DNA from: Ardenticatenales bacterium
GTDB taxonomy: Bacteria > Chloroflexota > Anaerolineae > Ardenticatenales > Ardenticatenaceae
Length of the DNA: 5,311 bases
Assembly (NCBI GenBank): GCA_013812995.1
Contig: JACCSL010001022.1
Span: 1-5,311, forward strand
Direction of reading: 5' to 3'
The notes beneath the pieces were generated by a model that made no database searches, had not been told where the DNA came from, and worked only from the letters and a program-made list of their open reading frames with translations. Both the position numbers and the translations under genes were made by a program. Shown piece by piece: positions 1 to 5,311 of the stretch; the first letter of the stretch is position 1, and each line of letters opens with the position of its first letter.

Positions 1-500
1 AGCGAGGTCAGGAGCCCATGCGCCTGAGCCTCGGCCAGCCGTGCGGCGAGCGTACCGTCCTCCAACCCGAGGGCCGCGAAGAATCCCGCGATATGCAGCG
101 CGAAGGCACCGTTCATGGCCTCGGCTGGGAGCGCCGCCGGTGTCAGACGATTATTCGCGCCGGGGGTTGATATGAAACGTCGCTCTCCCACGCTATCCAC
201 CAGAACGATGGTCACCCCCGTTGCCTCGCTGGGGAGCCGCGCCATCAGCGAGGTGTCCACGCCATGCTGCTGCCACGCTTCTAGCAGGGCCGCTCCAAAT
301 GCATCTTGCCCCACGCAGGCAACCAGGCGCGGCGTGACACCCAGCCGCGCCAGCCCAATGGCAACATTGCCTGCGCAGCCACCCGGATAAAAAGCAACCG
401 TCTCCGGGTGAACAGAGCCGGTGTGCGGTACCTCGTCGATAGGCCGCGCCACGACATCTGCCACGACATTTCCCATCACCAGGATGGTGGGTTGGATCAT
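1..500 (-). CDS. PfkB-family carbohydrate/nucleoside kinase, N-terminal 166 residues (C-terminus off the left edge)
   Basis: Translation from the ATG at 500 is open to the left edge. The product opens with a beta-strand and a family-like aspartate (ILVMGNVVAD, D15), then the glycine-rich PfkB N-terminal signature PGGCAGNVAIGLARLG (residues 39-54; G40-G41 and N45 are the conserved substrate-site positions). It continues with VGQDAFG near residue 64 and a GVDTS segment, both typical of ribokinase/fructokinase relatives. The family transfers the ATP gamma-phosphate to a sugar or nucleoside hydroxyl in the cytoplasm. The C-terminal DTxGAGD motif with the catalytic Asp would lie outside the window, so activity and substrate cannot be judged. 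The ATG overlaps the stop of the upstream GH2 gene (ATGA) and has a GAGG ribosome-binding site 5 bases before it, so it is probably co-translated with the glycosidase. Phosphorylation of a released sugar is inferred from context; ribokinase, fructokinase, 2-keto-3-deoxygluconate kinase or adenosine kinase activity is equally possible. Confidence 0.9.
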   Translation of the reverse strand, partial: MIQPTILVMGNVVADVVARPIDEVPHTGSVHPETVAFYPGGCAGNVAIGLARLGVTPRLVACVGQDAFGAALLEAWQQHGVDTSLMARLPSEATGVTIVLVDSVGERRFISTPGANNRLTPAALPAEAMNGAFALHIAGFFAALGLEDGTLAARLAEAQAHGLLTS

Positions 501-2737
501 AGATACCTCATTACCCATTCGGCCAGCGTTCGGTAGAGTTTGCCCGCCAGGCTTCCACGCACCGGGCCTGGGACGATCAGCGAATACTGATTATAAGCCA
601 GACAGCGCTCATTTTGCCACAGCTCCAGGCGCAGGGGCGCTGGTTCCACCGCTGTCAGGGCGAGGTCCGCGACGCGTAGGGCGCTATGGGCGGGCAGCGC
701 CAGAGGCGTCGCCCAGAGACACTGCTCGCCCTGGCAAATCCGGGCCTCGCACCCGGCAAAGGCAATGGTCAGATCATTGATTGCCCAGAGAGAGGCGCGG
801 AGAGGCTGGCCCGCTTGCCAGTCGCGTCTATCAAAGTCCAGGGAGAGAAGAAGCGGGGAATACCACATCCGCAACCGCTCCGCAGCCAGCTTTGGGCGTC
901 CAAAGTAATCGACCAGTGCCCAGGAGATAGCAGGCCAGGGCTCGTTCCATTGCCAGATAGCGACGCCGCCTGCGCTCTCTGCCTTGCGACGGCGTAGCCG
1001 CTCCACGGCGATCTGCACCGCTGCCGCCTGTGCCTCCTGGCTAGCAGCAATGAATTGATATAGATTGTGCTGCGCCGCCGCCGGGAGATAACAGCGGAGT
1101 TTATCCAGGTTTGCATAGCGACTGATCCACTGATCCCCAGGAGGCCATAGAGAATCTTCTGAAAGAAACTCGGACAATGAACGACGCCCTGGAAGTGCCT
1201 GCAAGCCGAACTCGCTCAAGAAAGGGGTTGTTTCCTCCGCCAGCTCATGAAGAGGGGCACCGCCATGCCAGATATGCCAGTTATGACGGTCATCCGGGCC
1301 AGGAGAGGGGGGGAGAAAAGGTCGATTGTCATCATGTTGCACCACTTGTGCAAGCATCTCTACGAGATGGCGATTCCGACGATACGAATACTCATTACCC
1401 GCCCCCCAGAGAATCAGCGATGGATGATGACGTAACCTCCGCACCATCGAGACGGATTCTTGATAGGCTACATCCAAAAAGTCACGGTCACGCGGGTAGT
1501 GGTCCAGAAAAGCACAGGCAAAAGGAAATTCCTGCCACAACAGGATTCCCAGCCTATCACAAAGCTCATAGAACTCCCGGCGCTCTCGCCCACCTCCGCC
1601 CCAGACACGAATGAAATTGACACCGCGCTCACACGCCATCTGCAACAGTTGCTCATACCGCTCTGGTGGTACCGTGCCAGGTAGTATGTCAGCAGGAACC
1701 CAATTGACACCACGCGCAAAGAAGGGAGATCCATTGATAGTCAGTCGCATTCGATCCACCGCCACGGTGCGAATCCCAAAACGGAGGCTGAAGGAGGTGA
1801 GGAGGCCTTCGTCCGTCTCAACTGTAACTATGAGGCTATAGAGATGTGGCTGACCCCACTCCCACGGCTGCCAGAGCATTGGCGAAGGAATCTCCAGAGA
1901 GAACACCACCTCGTTTTGCCCAGCAGTAAGGGAACCTTCCCAGGATAGCGCCCCATCGCTTCCCTCAAACGTATGAGGTGACCATACCACTCGACCCTTA
2001 ATCGTCGAGTGCTCTCTCCTTGCATCCAGCCACAGGTGAAGCGGCGCACGGGCTATCGCACCGACCACCCAGGGGCCGATATCAACCTCTTGAATGGTGA
2101 CTGGCCCTATCAGTTCCACTCGCGCCCCTTCCCAGAGGCCAATCGCTGGGAGCGCGGGCGCAAAATCCCAGCCCGCCTGCATGGAAGGCCGCAGCAGTCG
2201 GAGCCGTGGGTGATAGGGACGGAGACTTTCCTTACCAGGCAGGAGCCACCGCGTTGGAGGAATCAGCAGCCGCTCCCACCAGTGCCATGCAGGTCGGGGC
2301 CACACCGCTGCTCCCCAGAGACGAACCGCGATACGATAGCCGCGCAGAATTCCATCGGCGGGTAGATACTCTGTTATCTCAACCGAGAGTCGGGAGAATG
2401 CACCCTCATGATGAGCCAGGCAGCGATCATCCAACCAGATCGTCGAGAGATAGTCGATCCCATCAAAGTGTAGAAAGGCGCGCTCTCCCGGCTGGAGGGC
2501 CACTTCCACCTCACGATCTAGCCACCAATCAAGATCATCCACCCAGCCCGCTGATTTCACATTCTCTCCCTGGTATAAGTCAGGGAGTCGCCCCGCGCGC
2601 ATGAGATCGGCGTGGACATTGCCGGGGACCTGCGCGGGCAGCCACTCAGCCACCGTCCGGCGATCATCGCCGCAAAAACATAGTGGCTGCTGCGCCACCG
2701 CCCCGAGCTGCCATGCGCCATCCAGAGAAATCACCAT
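497..2737 (-). CDS. Glycoside hydrolase family 2 protein, beta-mannosidase type (746 aa)
   Basis: A complete GH2 enzyme, most like beta-mannosidases, which remove terminal beta-D-mannosyl residues from oligosaccharides with retention of configuration. The order is: N-terminal sugar-binding-like beta-sandwich (about 1-205, opening SLDGAWQL and including GWDFAP at 189-194, the counterpart of the mannosidase GWDWGP motif); immunoglobulin-like sandwich (about 206-335, ending RFGIRTV); TIM barrel from FFARGVNWVPAD (339 onward). The barrel carries FIRVWGGG (375-382), LLWQEFPFACA, RRLRHHPSLILWGAGNE with predicted acid/base E449 and preceding N448, and FLSEFG with predicted nucleophile E509. IWQWNEPWPAISWALVDYFGRPK (from 594) matches the end of the mannosidase barrel. 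No signal peptide is visible, so it is probably cytoplasmic. At 746 residues it is shorter than the roughly 820-890 usual for the family, probably through a reduced C-terminal sandwich. The start 5 bases after the upstream stop has no clear Shine-Dalgarno, suggesting reinitiation. Exo-glucosaminidase or another GH2 specificity cannot be excluded. Confidence 0.93.
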   Translation of the reverse strand: MVISLDGAWQLGAVAQQPLCFCGDDRRTVAEWLPAQVPGNVHADLMRAGRLPDLYQGENVKSAGWVDDLDWWLDREVEVALQPGERAFLHFDGIDYLSTIWLDDRCLAHHEGAFSRLSVEITEYLPADGILRGYRIAVRLWGAAVWPRPAWHWWERLLIPPTRWLLPGKESLRPYHPRLRLLRPSMQAGWDFAPALPAIGLWEGARVELIGPVTIQEVDIGPWVVGAIARAPLHLWLDARREHSTIKGRVVWSPHTFEGSDGALSWEGSLTAGQNEVVFSLEIPSPMLWQPWEWGQPHLYSLIVTVETDEGLLTSFSLRFGIRTVAVDRMRLTINGSPFFARGVNWVPADILPGTVPPERYEQLLQMACERGVNFIRVWGGGGRERREFYELCDRLGILLWQEFPFACAFLDHYPRDRDFLDVAYQESVSMVRRLRHHPSLILWGAGNEYSYRRNRHLVEMLAQVVQHDDNRPFLPPSPGPDDRHNWHIWHGGAPLHELAEETTPFLSEFGLQALPGRRSLSEFLSEDSLWPPGDQWISRYANLDKLRCYLPAAAQHNLYQFIAASQEAQAAAVQIAVERLRRRKAESAGGVAIWQWNEPWPAISWALVDYFGRPKLAAERLRMWYSPLLLSLDFDRRDWQAGQPLRASLWAINDLTIAFAGCEARICQGEQCLWATPLALPAHSALRVADLALTAVEPAPLRLELWQNERCLAYNQYSLIVPGPVRGSLAGKLYRTLAEWVMRYL
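506..509 (-). promoter_or_regulatory. Ribosome binding site (GAGG) for the PfkB kinase, inside the GH2 gene
   Basis: On the minus strand GAGG followed by TATCT precedes the kinase ATG, a 5-base spacer. It lies within the last codons of the GH2 gene and supports the start at 500 and the ATGA stop-start overlap. Confidence 0.65.
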
Positions 2738-2742
2738 TGGTA

Positions 2743-4041
2743 TCAGGGATCCGACTGGGATTCTCGTAGATGGCGTGCGAGAAAGTCGAGCGTCAGGCGA
2801 TAAATCTCTTTGGTCTCCTTATCGCCCGAGAGCAGGTAGTGTGTCGCGCCATTGAAAAGGTGCAACTCATGCTCGACCCCTATAGCCTTCAACTTCTCTG
2901 CTAGAAGCTCACTTTGCTCGTAGGGGACAATATCGTCCTGGTAGCTATGAAAGAGAATTGTTGGCGGCAGGGTCGCGCTCACATGGTAGACGCTGGAATA
3001 GGTCCAGTAACGAAGTGGCTCCCGATCCGGAAAGCCCAGCGCAATCAGTACCTGATCCAGTCCAAAGGGAGGAATAAACGAGCCCTGCTCAAAGCGCCGC
3101 CGCAGGTCAAAGAGATCCGTTGGAGCGCCAAGCAAAACGCTGGCATCAATCTTAGAATCGCGTTGCAGAAGGCGCTGCACCAGGATCGCGCTGTAGCTAC
3201 CGCCTAGCACCGCGACACGCTCGCCATCCGCTCCAGGAAAGTCTCCCTTACGAGCAAAATGCAGAATCTGCCCCAGTTCATCAATGTCTCGCTCCAGCTC
3301 CAGGCTATAGGCTGGACCCACTGCCAGAACCGCGTAGCCCGCATCCGCCAGGGGAATACTTGCACACTCCCAGGTATCGGCTGGTCCCGGATAAACGGTC
3401 AGGAGGATAGGAAGGGGGCTTTCCACCGTGTCTGTCACGCTCTCCCCTGGGGTGTAGAGGAAAGCAGGCTGGTTATACCTATCGCCCGTCGCGAAAGTGA
3501 TGGTACGTCGCACTGCCTGACTCTCCATCGGCTCTTTGCAGCTCAGCAGGGTAGGATCTCCTAGGCTCAGGTTGATTCCTGGGGCCACCTCCACCGGTGC
3601 TTTAGGGAGAAGCTCGATGTCTACGACCGTATCTACCTCGGGGTCTACGAGCACCCGGCCCCAGAGGCCACCTGGTCGCTCATCCCCATATCCTGGTGCT
3701 CCGGCAACAGGCTGATAAGAGCCGGCGGGAATCCCTTGAATCGTATATTTCCCCTGCTCATTGCTCTGCGCGACATACGTTGTACCATCCCAGCGCGAGA
3801 GCAGCACCCATACACCGGGAATAGGCTGTGCCTCCATATCGTGTGTCTGACCACTGATGGTTCCTAGTGGCCCAGAGATAGGAAGACCCTTATACCGCCA
3901 TACAGTTTGGAGTATCCGGTACTGGAGTGTATTTCTGATAGGCCAGATTGTCGGGTGAGATGTCGTTGTCAACCAGGTCACCAGAATAGTTAGCAGCAGC
4001 GAGCCCAGAGGGAGCACCCTTCTTTTGCGTATTCTTCTCAT
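2743..4041 (-). CDS. Membrane-anchored or secreted alpha/beta hydrolase with carboxypeptidase-regulatory-like domain (432 aa)
   Basis: The N-terminus is arginine/lysine rich (MRRIRKRR) followed by a hydrophobic stretch at about 9-25, a signal peptide or signal anchor, so the body should lie outside the cytoplasm. Residues about 60-121 form a carboxypeptidase-regulatory-like/Cna-B-type sandwich: ISGQTHDMEAQPIPGVWVLL, then the typical GKYTIQGIPAGSYQPVA. The rest is an alpha/beta hydrolase of the dienelactone-hydrolase/prolyl-oligopeptidase kind: strand LPILLTVYPGP (possible oxyanion region), nucleophile elbow GGSYS with S282, acid D369 in DDIVP, and H401 in NGATHYL, so the triad looks complete. 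The family cleaves esters or peptides; the substrate is unknown. De-esterification of glycan substituents is only inferred from the glycosidase next door. I chose the start at 4041 because the minus strand has GAGAGAGGAAGGGG just before it. An in-frame ATG at 4062 (439 aa) lacks such a site. First gene of the three-gene operon; it ends 5 bases before the GH2 start. Confidence 0.85.
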   Translation of the reverse strand: MRRIRKRRVLPLGSLLLTILVTWLTTTSHPTIWPIRNTLQYRILQTVWRYKGLPISGPLGTISGQTHDMEAQPIPGVWVLLSRWDGTTYVAQSNEQGKYTIQGIPAGSYQPVAGAPGYGDERPGGLWGRVLVDPEVDTVVDIELLPKAPVEVAPGINLSLGDPTLLSCKEPMESQAVRRTITFATGDRYNQPAFLYTPGESVTDTVESPLPILLTVYPGPADTWECASIPLADAGYAVLAVGPAYSLELERDIDELGQILHFARKGDFPGADGERVAVLGGSYSAILVQRLLQRDSKIDASVLLGAPTDLFDLRRRFEQGSFIPPFGLDQVLIALGFPDREPLRYWTYSSVYHVSATLPPTILFHSYQDDIVPYEQSELLAEKLKAIGVEHELHLFNGATHYLLSGDKETKEIYRLTLDFLARHLRESQSDP

Positions 4042-4043
4042 TA

Positions 4044-4053
4044 CCCCTTCCTC
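4044..4053 (-). promoter_or_regulatory. Ribosome binding site (GAGGAAGGGG) deciding the hydrolase start
   Basis: Read on the minus strand, GAGGAAGGGG followed by TA precedes the ATG at 4041; the GAGG core lies 8 bases from it. The alternative in-frame ATG at 4062 is preceded by AAAGCCCATC, with no purine-rich site, so this site favours the shorter hydrolase beginning MRRIRKRR. Confidence 0.6.
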
Positions 4054-4192
4054 TCTCGGCATGATGGGCTTTGACTAGCGCCAAACTACTTCATCCCATC
4101 ACAACGGCTACCGGTACTCTGAGAATTCGCAGCCATTGGCTCAACCCAAGACCAATCTCTCGTTGTCGTATTAGAAACGCTCATTGAATTTT
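4054..4192. other. Intergenic region between the glycan operon and the IS607 left end
   Basis: About 140 bases separating divergently transcribed genes. The leftward operon should have its promoter here or beyond the insertion point, but I see no convincing -35/-10 pair on the minus strand. A short interrupted inverted repeat, ATTGG (4135-4139) and CCAAT (4152-4156) with a 12-base gap, could be a weak operator but may be chance. A small minus-strand reading frame crossing the region ends at 4086 and has no recognisable protein features. Confidence 0.4.
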
Positions 4193-4208
4193 TGGACAGG
4201 TATGGACA
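4193..4208 (+). repeat. Two direct TGGACA repeats, one helical turn apart
   Basis: TGGACA occurs at 4193-4198 and 4203-4208, start-to-start spacing 10 bases, so both face the same side of the helix. They lie at the presumed left end of the IS607 element, and the second copy doubles as the -35 box of the tnpA promoter. Short subterminal repeats bound by TnpA are expected for IS607 elements; that these are such sites is inference. Confidence 0.4.
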
Positions 4209-4231
4209 ATAAAGGGCATTTAAGATATACT
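4203..4231 (+). promoter_or_regulatory. Sigma-70-type promoter of tnpA, probably giving a leaderless transcript
   Basis: TGGACA (4203-4208; one mismatch to TTGACA) and TATACT (4226-4231; one mismatch to TATAAT) are separated by exactly 17 bases. Initiation 6-8 bases past the -10 box falls at about 4237-4239, on the tnpA ATG at 4238. The mRNA would therefore have essentially no leader, in keeping with the lack of a good ribosome-binding site before that ATG. Confidence 0.6.
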
Positions 4232-4237
4232 CGTGAT

Positions 4238-4855
4238 ATGAAATTGAGTGAATATGCTCGCCAGGTCGGGGTGAGTTACAAAACCGCATGGCGCTGGTTT
4301 CACGCGGGAAAACTGCAAGGCTATCAAATGGATACGGGCACGATTCTTGTGACCGATCCGCCTGGGATACCGGAACAAGGGGAAGCCCCATCTGAGCAAG
4401 TTGCCATCTATAGCCGCGTCTCCGCCGCTGAGAATCGCCCAAACCTGGACGCTCAAGCCGCGCGCCTGCTGGGCTACTGCATGGCACGCGGCTATCAGGT
4501 GCACCAAGTGGTCAAAGAAGTGGGGTCCGGGGTCAATGACAACCGTCCTAAATTACTCTCCCTCCTGACCAATCCGAGGATAACGGTGATTGTGGTCGAA
4601 CACAAAGACCGCCTCACGCGCTTCGGCTTTCGCTACATTGAGCACCTCTTGGCCCTGCAAGGGCGGCGCGTGGAGGTCGTTAATCACGCCGACAATGGGC
4701 GCGAAGACTTGCTGGAGGATTTGGGCGCGATTATCTATTCGTTTTGTGCCCGCTTGTATGGGCAACGACGTGCCAAACGGAAAACCGAAGTGCTCATCGC
4801 CCAGTTGACCCAAAGCGAGACAGCATCAGAGGAATCAGGCGATGCAACTGGTTGA
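4238..4855 (+). CDS. tnpA: IS607-family serine recombinase (transposase TnpA, 205 aa)
   Basis: Complete transposase of the small serine-recombinase type. Residues 1-38 are a MerR-like winged helix-turn-helix (KLSEYARQVGVSYKTAWRWF, then GKLQGYQ and GTILV) that recognises element ends. From about residue 54 comes the resolvase catalytic domain: VAIYSRVS with predicted nucleophile S62 and neighbouring R60, NLDAQAARLLGYC as the DLxxQ-type helix, VGSGVNDNRPKLLSLL, and the IS607-typical EHKDRLTRFGFRYIE (121-135). A basic tail GQRRAKRKTE (175-184) matches the family C-terminus. Family members cut and join DNA through 5'-phosphoserine links to excise and insert the element. The length is usual for the family and no motif is broken, so the enzyme may be active. 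A longer in-frame start at 4184 is rejected because it would span the promoter and the MKLSEYA start matches the family. The tnpB gene begins 14 bases before its stop. Confidence 0.95.
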   Translation: MKLSEYARQVGVSYKTAWRWFHAGKLQGYQMDTGTILVTDPPGIPEQGEAPSEQVAIYSRVSAAENRPNLDAQAARLLGYCMARGYQVHQVVKEVGSGVNDNRPKLLSLLTNPRITVIVVEHKDRLTRFGFRYIEHLLALQGRRVEVVNHADNGREDLLEDLGAIIYSFCARLYGQRRAKRKTEVLIAQLTQSETASEESGDATG

Positions 4856-5219
4856 ACAACATCGGATTAATCGCGCGGACCCCCGTTGGGCTGCGATTGA
4901 TGCGGCAGCCTTTGCCTCCAAAAATCTGTACAATGCGGCACTCTATCTGACCCGCCAGCAGTTCATCGCAACGGAGCGGCTGATTGCCTACGAGGAACTG
5001 GCACGCACGATGAAACACAGCGATGAATTTCGCGCCCGGCCCGCCAAGGTGGCGCAGTGGGTGCTCAAGCAGGTCAGCTTTGCTTGGAAGAGTTTTGTCG
5101 CTGTGCGCGCGGCGTGGCGGGCGGACCCCAGCAAGTTTCGTGGGCGACCCGGCTTGCCCAAATATCTGGAAAAGACGGGCCGTAATCCTCTGGTTTCGCG
5201 TAAACGGAAGAGGCATTAA
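4842..5219 (+). pseudogene. tnpB: Truncated TnpB (RNA-guided endonuclease family), N-terminal 125 residues only
   Basis: The first ~118 residues match the N-terminus of IS607/IS1341-type TnpB: DPRWAAIDAAAFASKNLYNA, then LTRQQFI, RPAKVAQWVLKQV, WKSF and FRGRPGLPKYLEKTGRNPLV. Full proteins are about 370-400 residues; here the family-like sequence breaks off after NPLV into a basic tail, SRKRKRH, and a TAA. The RuvC Asp/Glu/Asp residues and the C-terminal zinc finger are all missing, so no DNA cleavage is expected. The remaining part corresponds roughly to the WED and REC (guide-RNA and target contacting) portion of known TnpB structures. It has its own ATG 14 bases before the tnpA stop with GAGGAA 7 bases further upstream, so translational coupling to tnpA is likely and a short protein could be made. 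None of the other frames resumes TnpB sequence, so a large internal deletion is likelier than a simple frameshift. A retained function is not supported, but not excluded. Confidence 0.88.
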
Positions 5220-5244
5220 GGCGAATTTCCCAATTGAAAATAGA

Positions 5245-5311
5245 GTTGTTCTGACAAGCCAGCGAGGGCGAGAACCCGAAGGAGCAGTTCAGGGAGAGGG
5301 GTTAAGCGCCA
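5245..5311 (+). ncRNA. Candidate remnant of the IS 3' end / omega-RNA scaffold
   Basis: After the tnpB stop the sequence to the window edge has no recognisable coding content but several complementary segments. GTTCT (5248-5252) can pair with AGAAC (5271-5275), enclosing GCC (5258-5260) paired with GGC (5267-5269). The same AGAAC can instead use GAAC (5272-5275) to pair with GTTC (5287-5290), and AACCC (5273-5277) matches GGGTT (5299-5303), a possible pseudoknot. In intact TnpB elements the guide (omega) RNA comes from the tnpB 3' end and the right end of the element. That this stretch is such a remnant is inference from position and short pairings; each stem is only 3-5 bases. Confidence 0.3.

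Larger units (their letters stand above)
4193..5311 (+). mobile_element. IS607-family insertion sequence (tnpA plus truncated tnpB); right end not certain
   Basis: The tnpA-tnpB pair, with tnpA a MerR-type-HTH serine recombinase and tnpB overlapping it, is the hallmark of IS607-family elements. These move through a circular intermediate and lack terminal inverted repeats and long target duplications, so the ends cannot be read directly. The left limit is placed at the first of two TGGACA repeats just before the tnpA promoter, and the true end may lie a few bases further left. The right end is either near or beyond the window edge: about 90 bases after the tnpB stop are noncoding and resemble an element tail. 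The opposite orientation to the neighbouring operon suggests it was inserted upstream of it. Confidence 0.75.

Noticed and set aside
1177..1614. Plus-strand frame of 145 codons antisense to the GH2 gene.
   Set aside because: It lies opposite the GH2 catalytic barrel region, whose conserved motifs explain the sequence; it has low-complexity composition and no family resemblance.
4184..4237. Upstream extension of tnpA by 18 codons from an ATG at 4184.
   Set aside because: It would require translating the TGGACA/TATACT promoter, and the family N-terminus begins at MKLSEYA (4238).
4086..4487. Minus-strand frame of 133 codons across the IS left end and tnpA.
   Set aside because: Most of it is antisense to the clearly coding tnpA and crosses the promoter; the product has no recognisable motif. 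The part at 4086-4190 could be the tail of an interrupted gene, but nothing supports that.
5023..5311. A plus-strand frame overlapping truncated tnpB stays open from an ATG at 5023 to the right edge.
   Set aside because: Its translation resembles no TnpB segment and, up to 5219, it is the alternate frame of well-supported TnpB coding sequence; openness over this length is expected by chance in GC-rich DNA.
5220..5311. A Rho-independent terminator after tnpB.
   Set aside because: The possible stems are short (3-5 bases) and none is followed by a run of T.
1..5311. CRISPR array, tRNA or rRNA.
   Set aside because: No regularly spaced repeats and no tRNA- or rRNA-like conserved segments were seen on either strand.

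Overview
The window is bacterial, with tightly packed genes and moderately high GC judged by eye (not counted). It joins two unlike parts: a leftward carbohydrate-metabolism operon (about 1-4041) and a rightward IS607-family insertion sequence (about 4193 to the right edge). The lineage cannot be fixed from the sequence. A soil or thermophilic Chloroflexota such as a Ktedonobacteria-like organism would fit the gene style and IS type, but that is a low-confidence guess.

Operon, minus strand, in order of transcription: (i) an envelope-anchored alpha/beta hydrolase carrying a carboxypeptidase-regulatory-like beta-sandwich domain (2743-4041); (ii) a cytoplasmic glycoside hydrolase family 2 enzyme of beta-mannosidase type (497-2737), starting 5 bases after the previous stop; (iii) a PfkB-family sugar or nucleoside kinase (1-500, C-terminus beyond the left edge), whose ATG overlaps the GH2 stop in an ATGA junction. 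The spacing implies one mRNA with translational coupling. A plausible joint role is uptake and breakdown of mannose-containing or related oligosaccharides: the exported hydrolase may act on substituents or esters outside, GH2 releases monosaccharide inside, and the kinase phosphorylates a released sugar. The substrates are inferred, not shown.

IS607 part, plus strand: an intact serine-recombinase transposase TnpA (4238-4855) with a near-consensus promoter so close to its ATG that the transcript is probably leaderless, overlapped by 14 bases by tnpB. The tnpB gene stops after only 125 residues. It keeps the N-terminal part typical of TnpB (RNA-guided nuclease family) but lacks the whole RuvC nuclease and zinc-finger region. 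About 90 further bases, with self-complementary segments, follow to the window edge and may be a remnant of the element's 3' end and omega-RNA scaffold.

The most interesting points are the truncated tnpB next to a possibly retained guide-RNA scaffold, the leaderless and possibly self-regulated tnpA promoter, and the compact three-gene glycan cassette with an unusual anchored hydrolase. No rRNA, tRNA or CRISPR array was seen.
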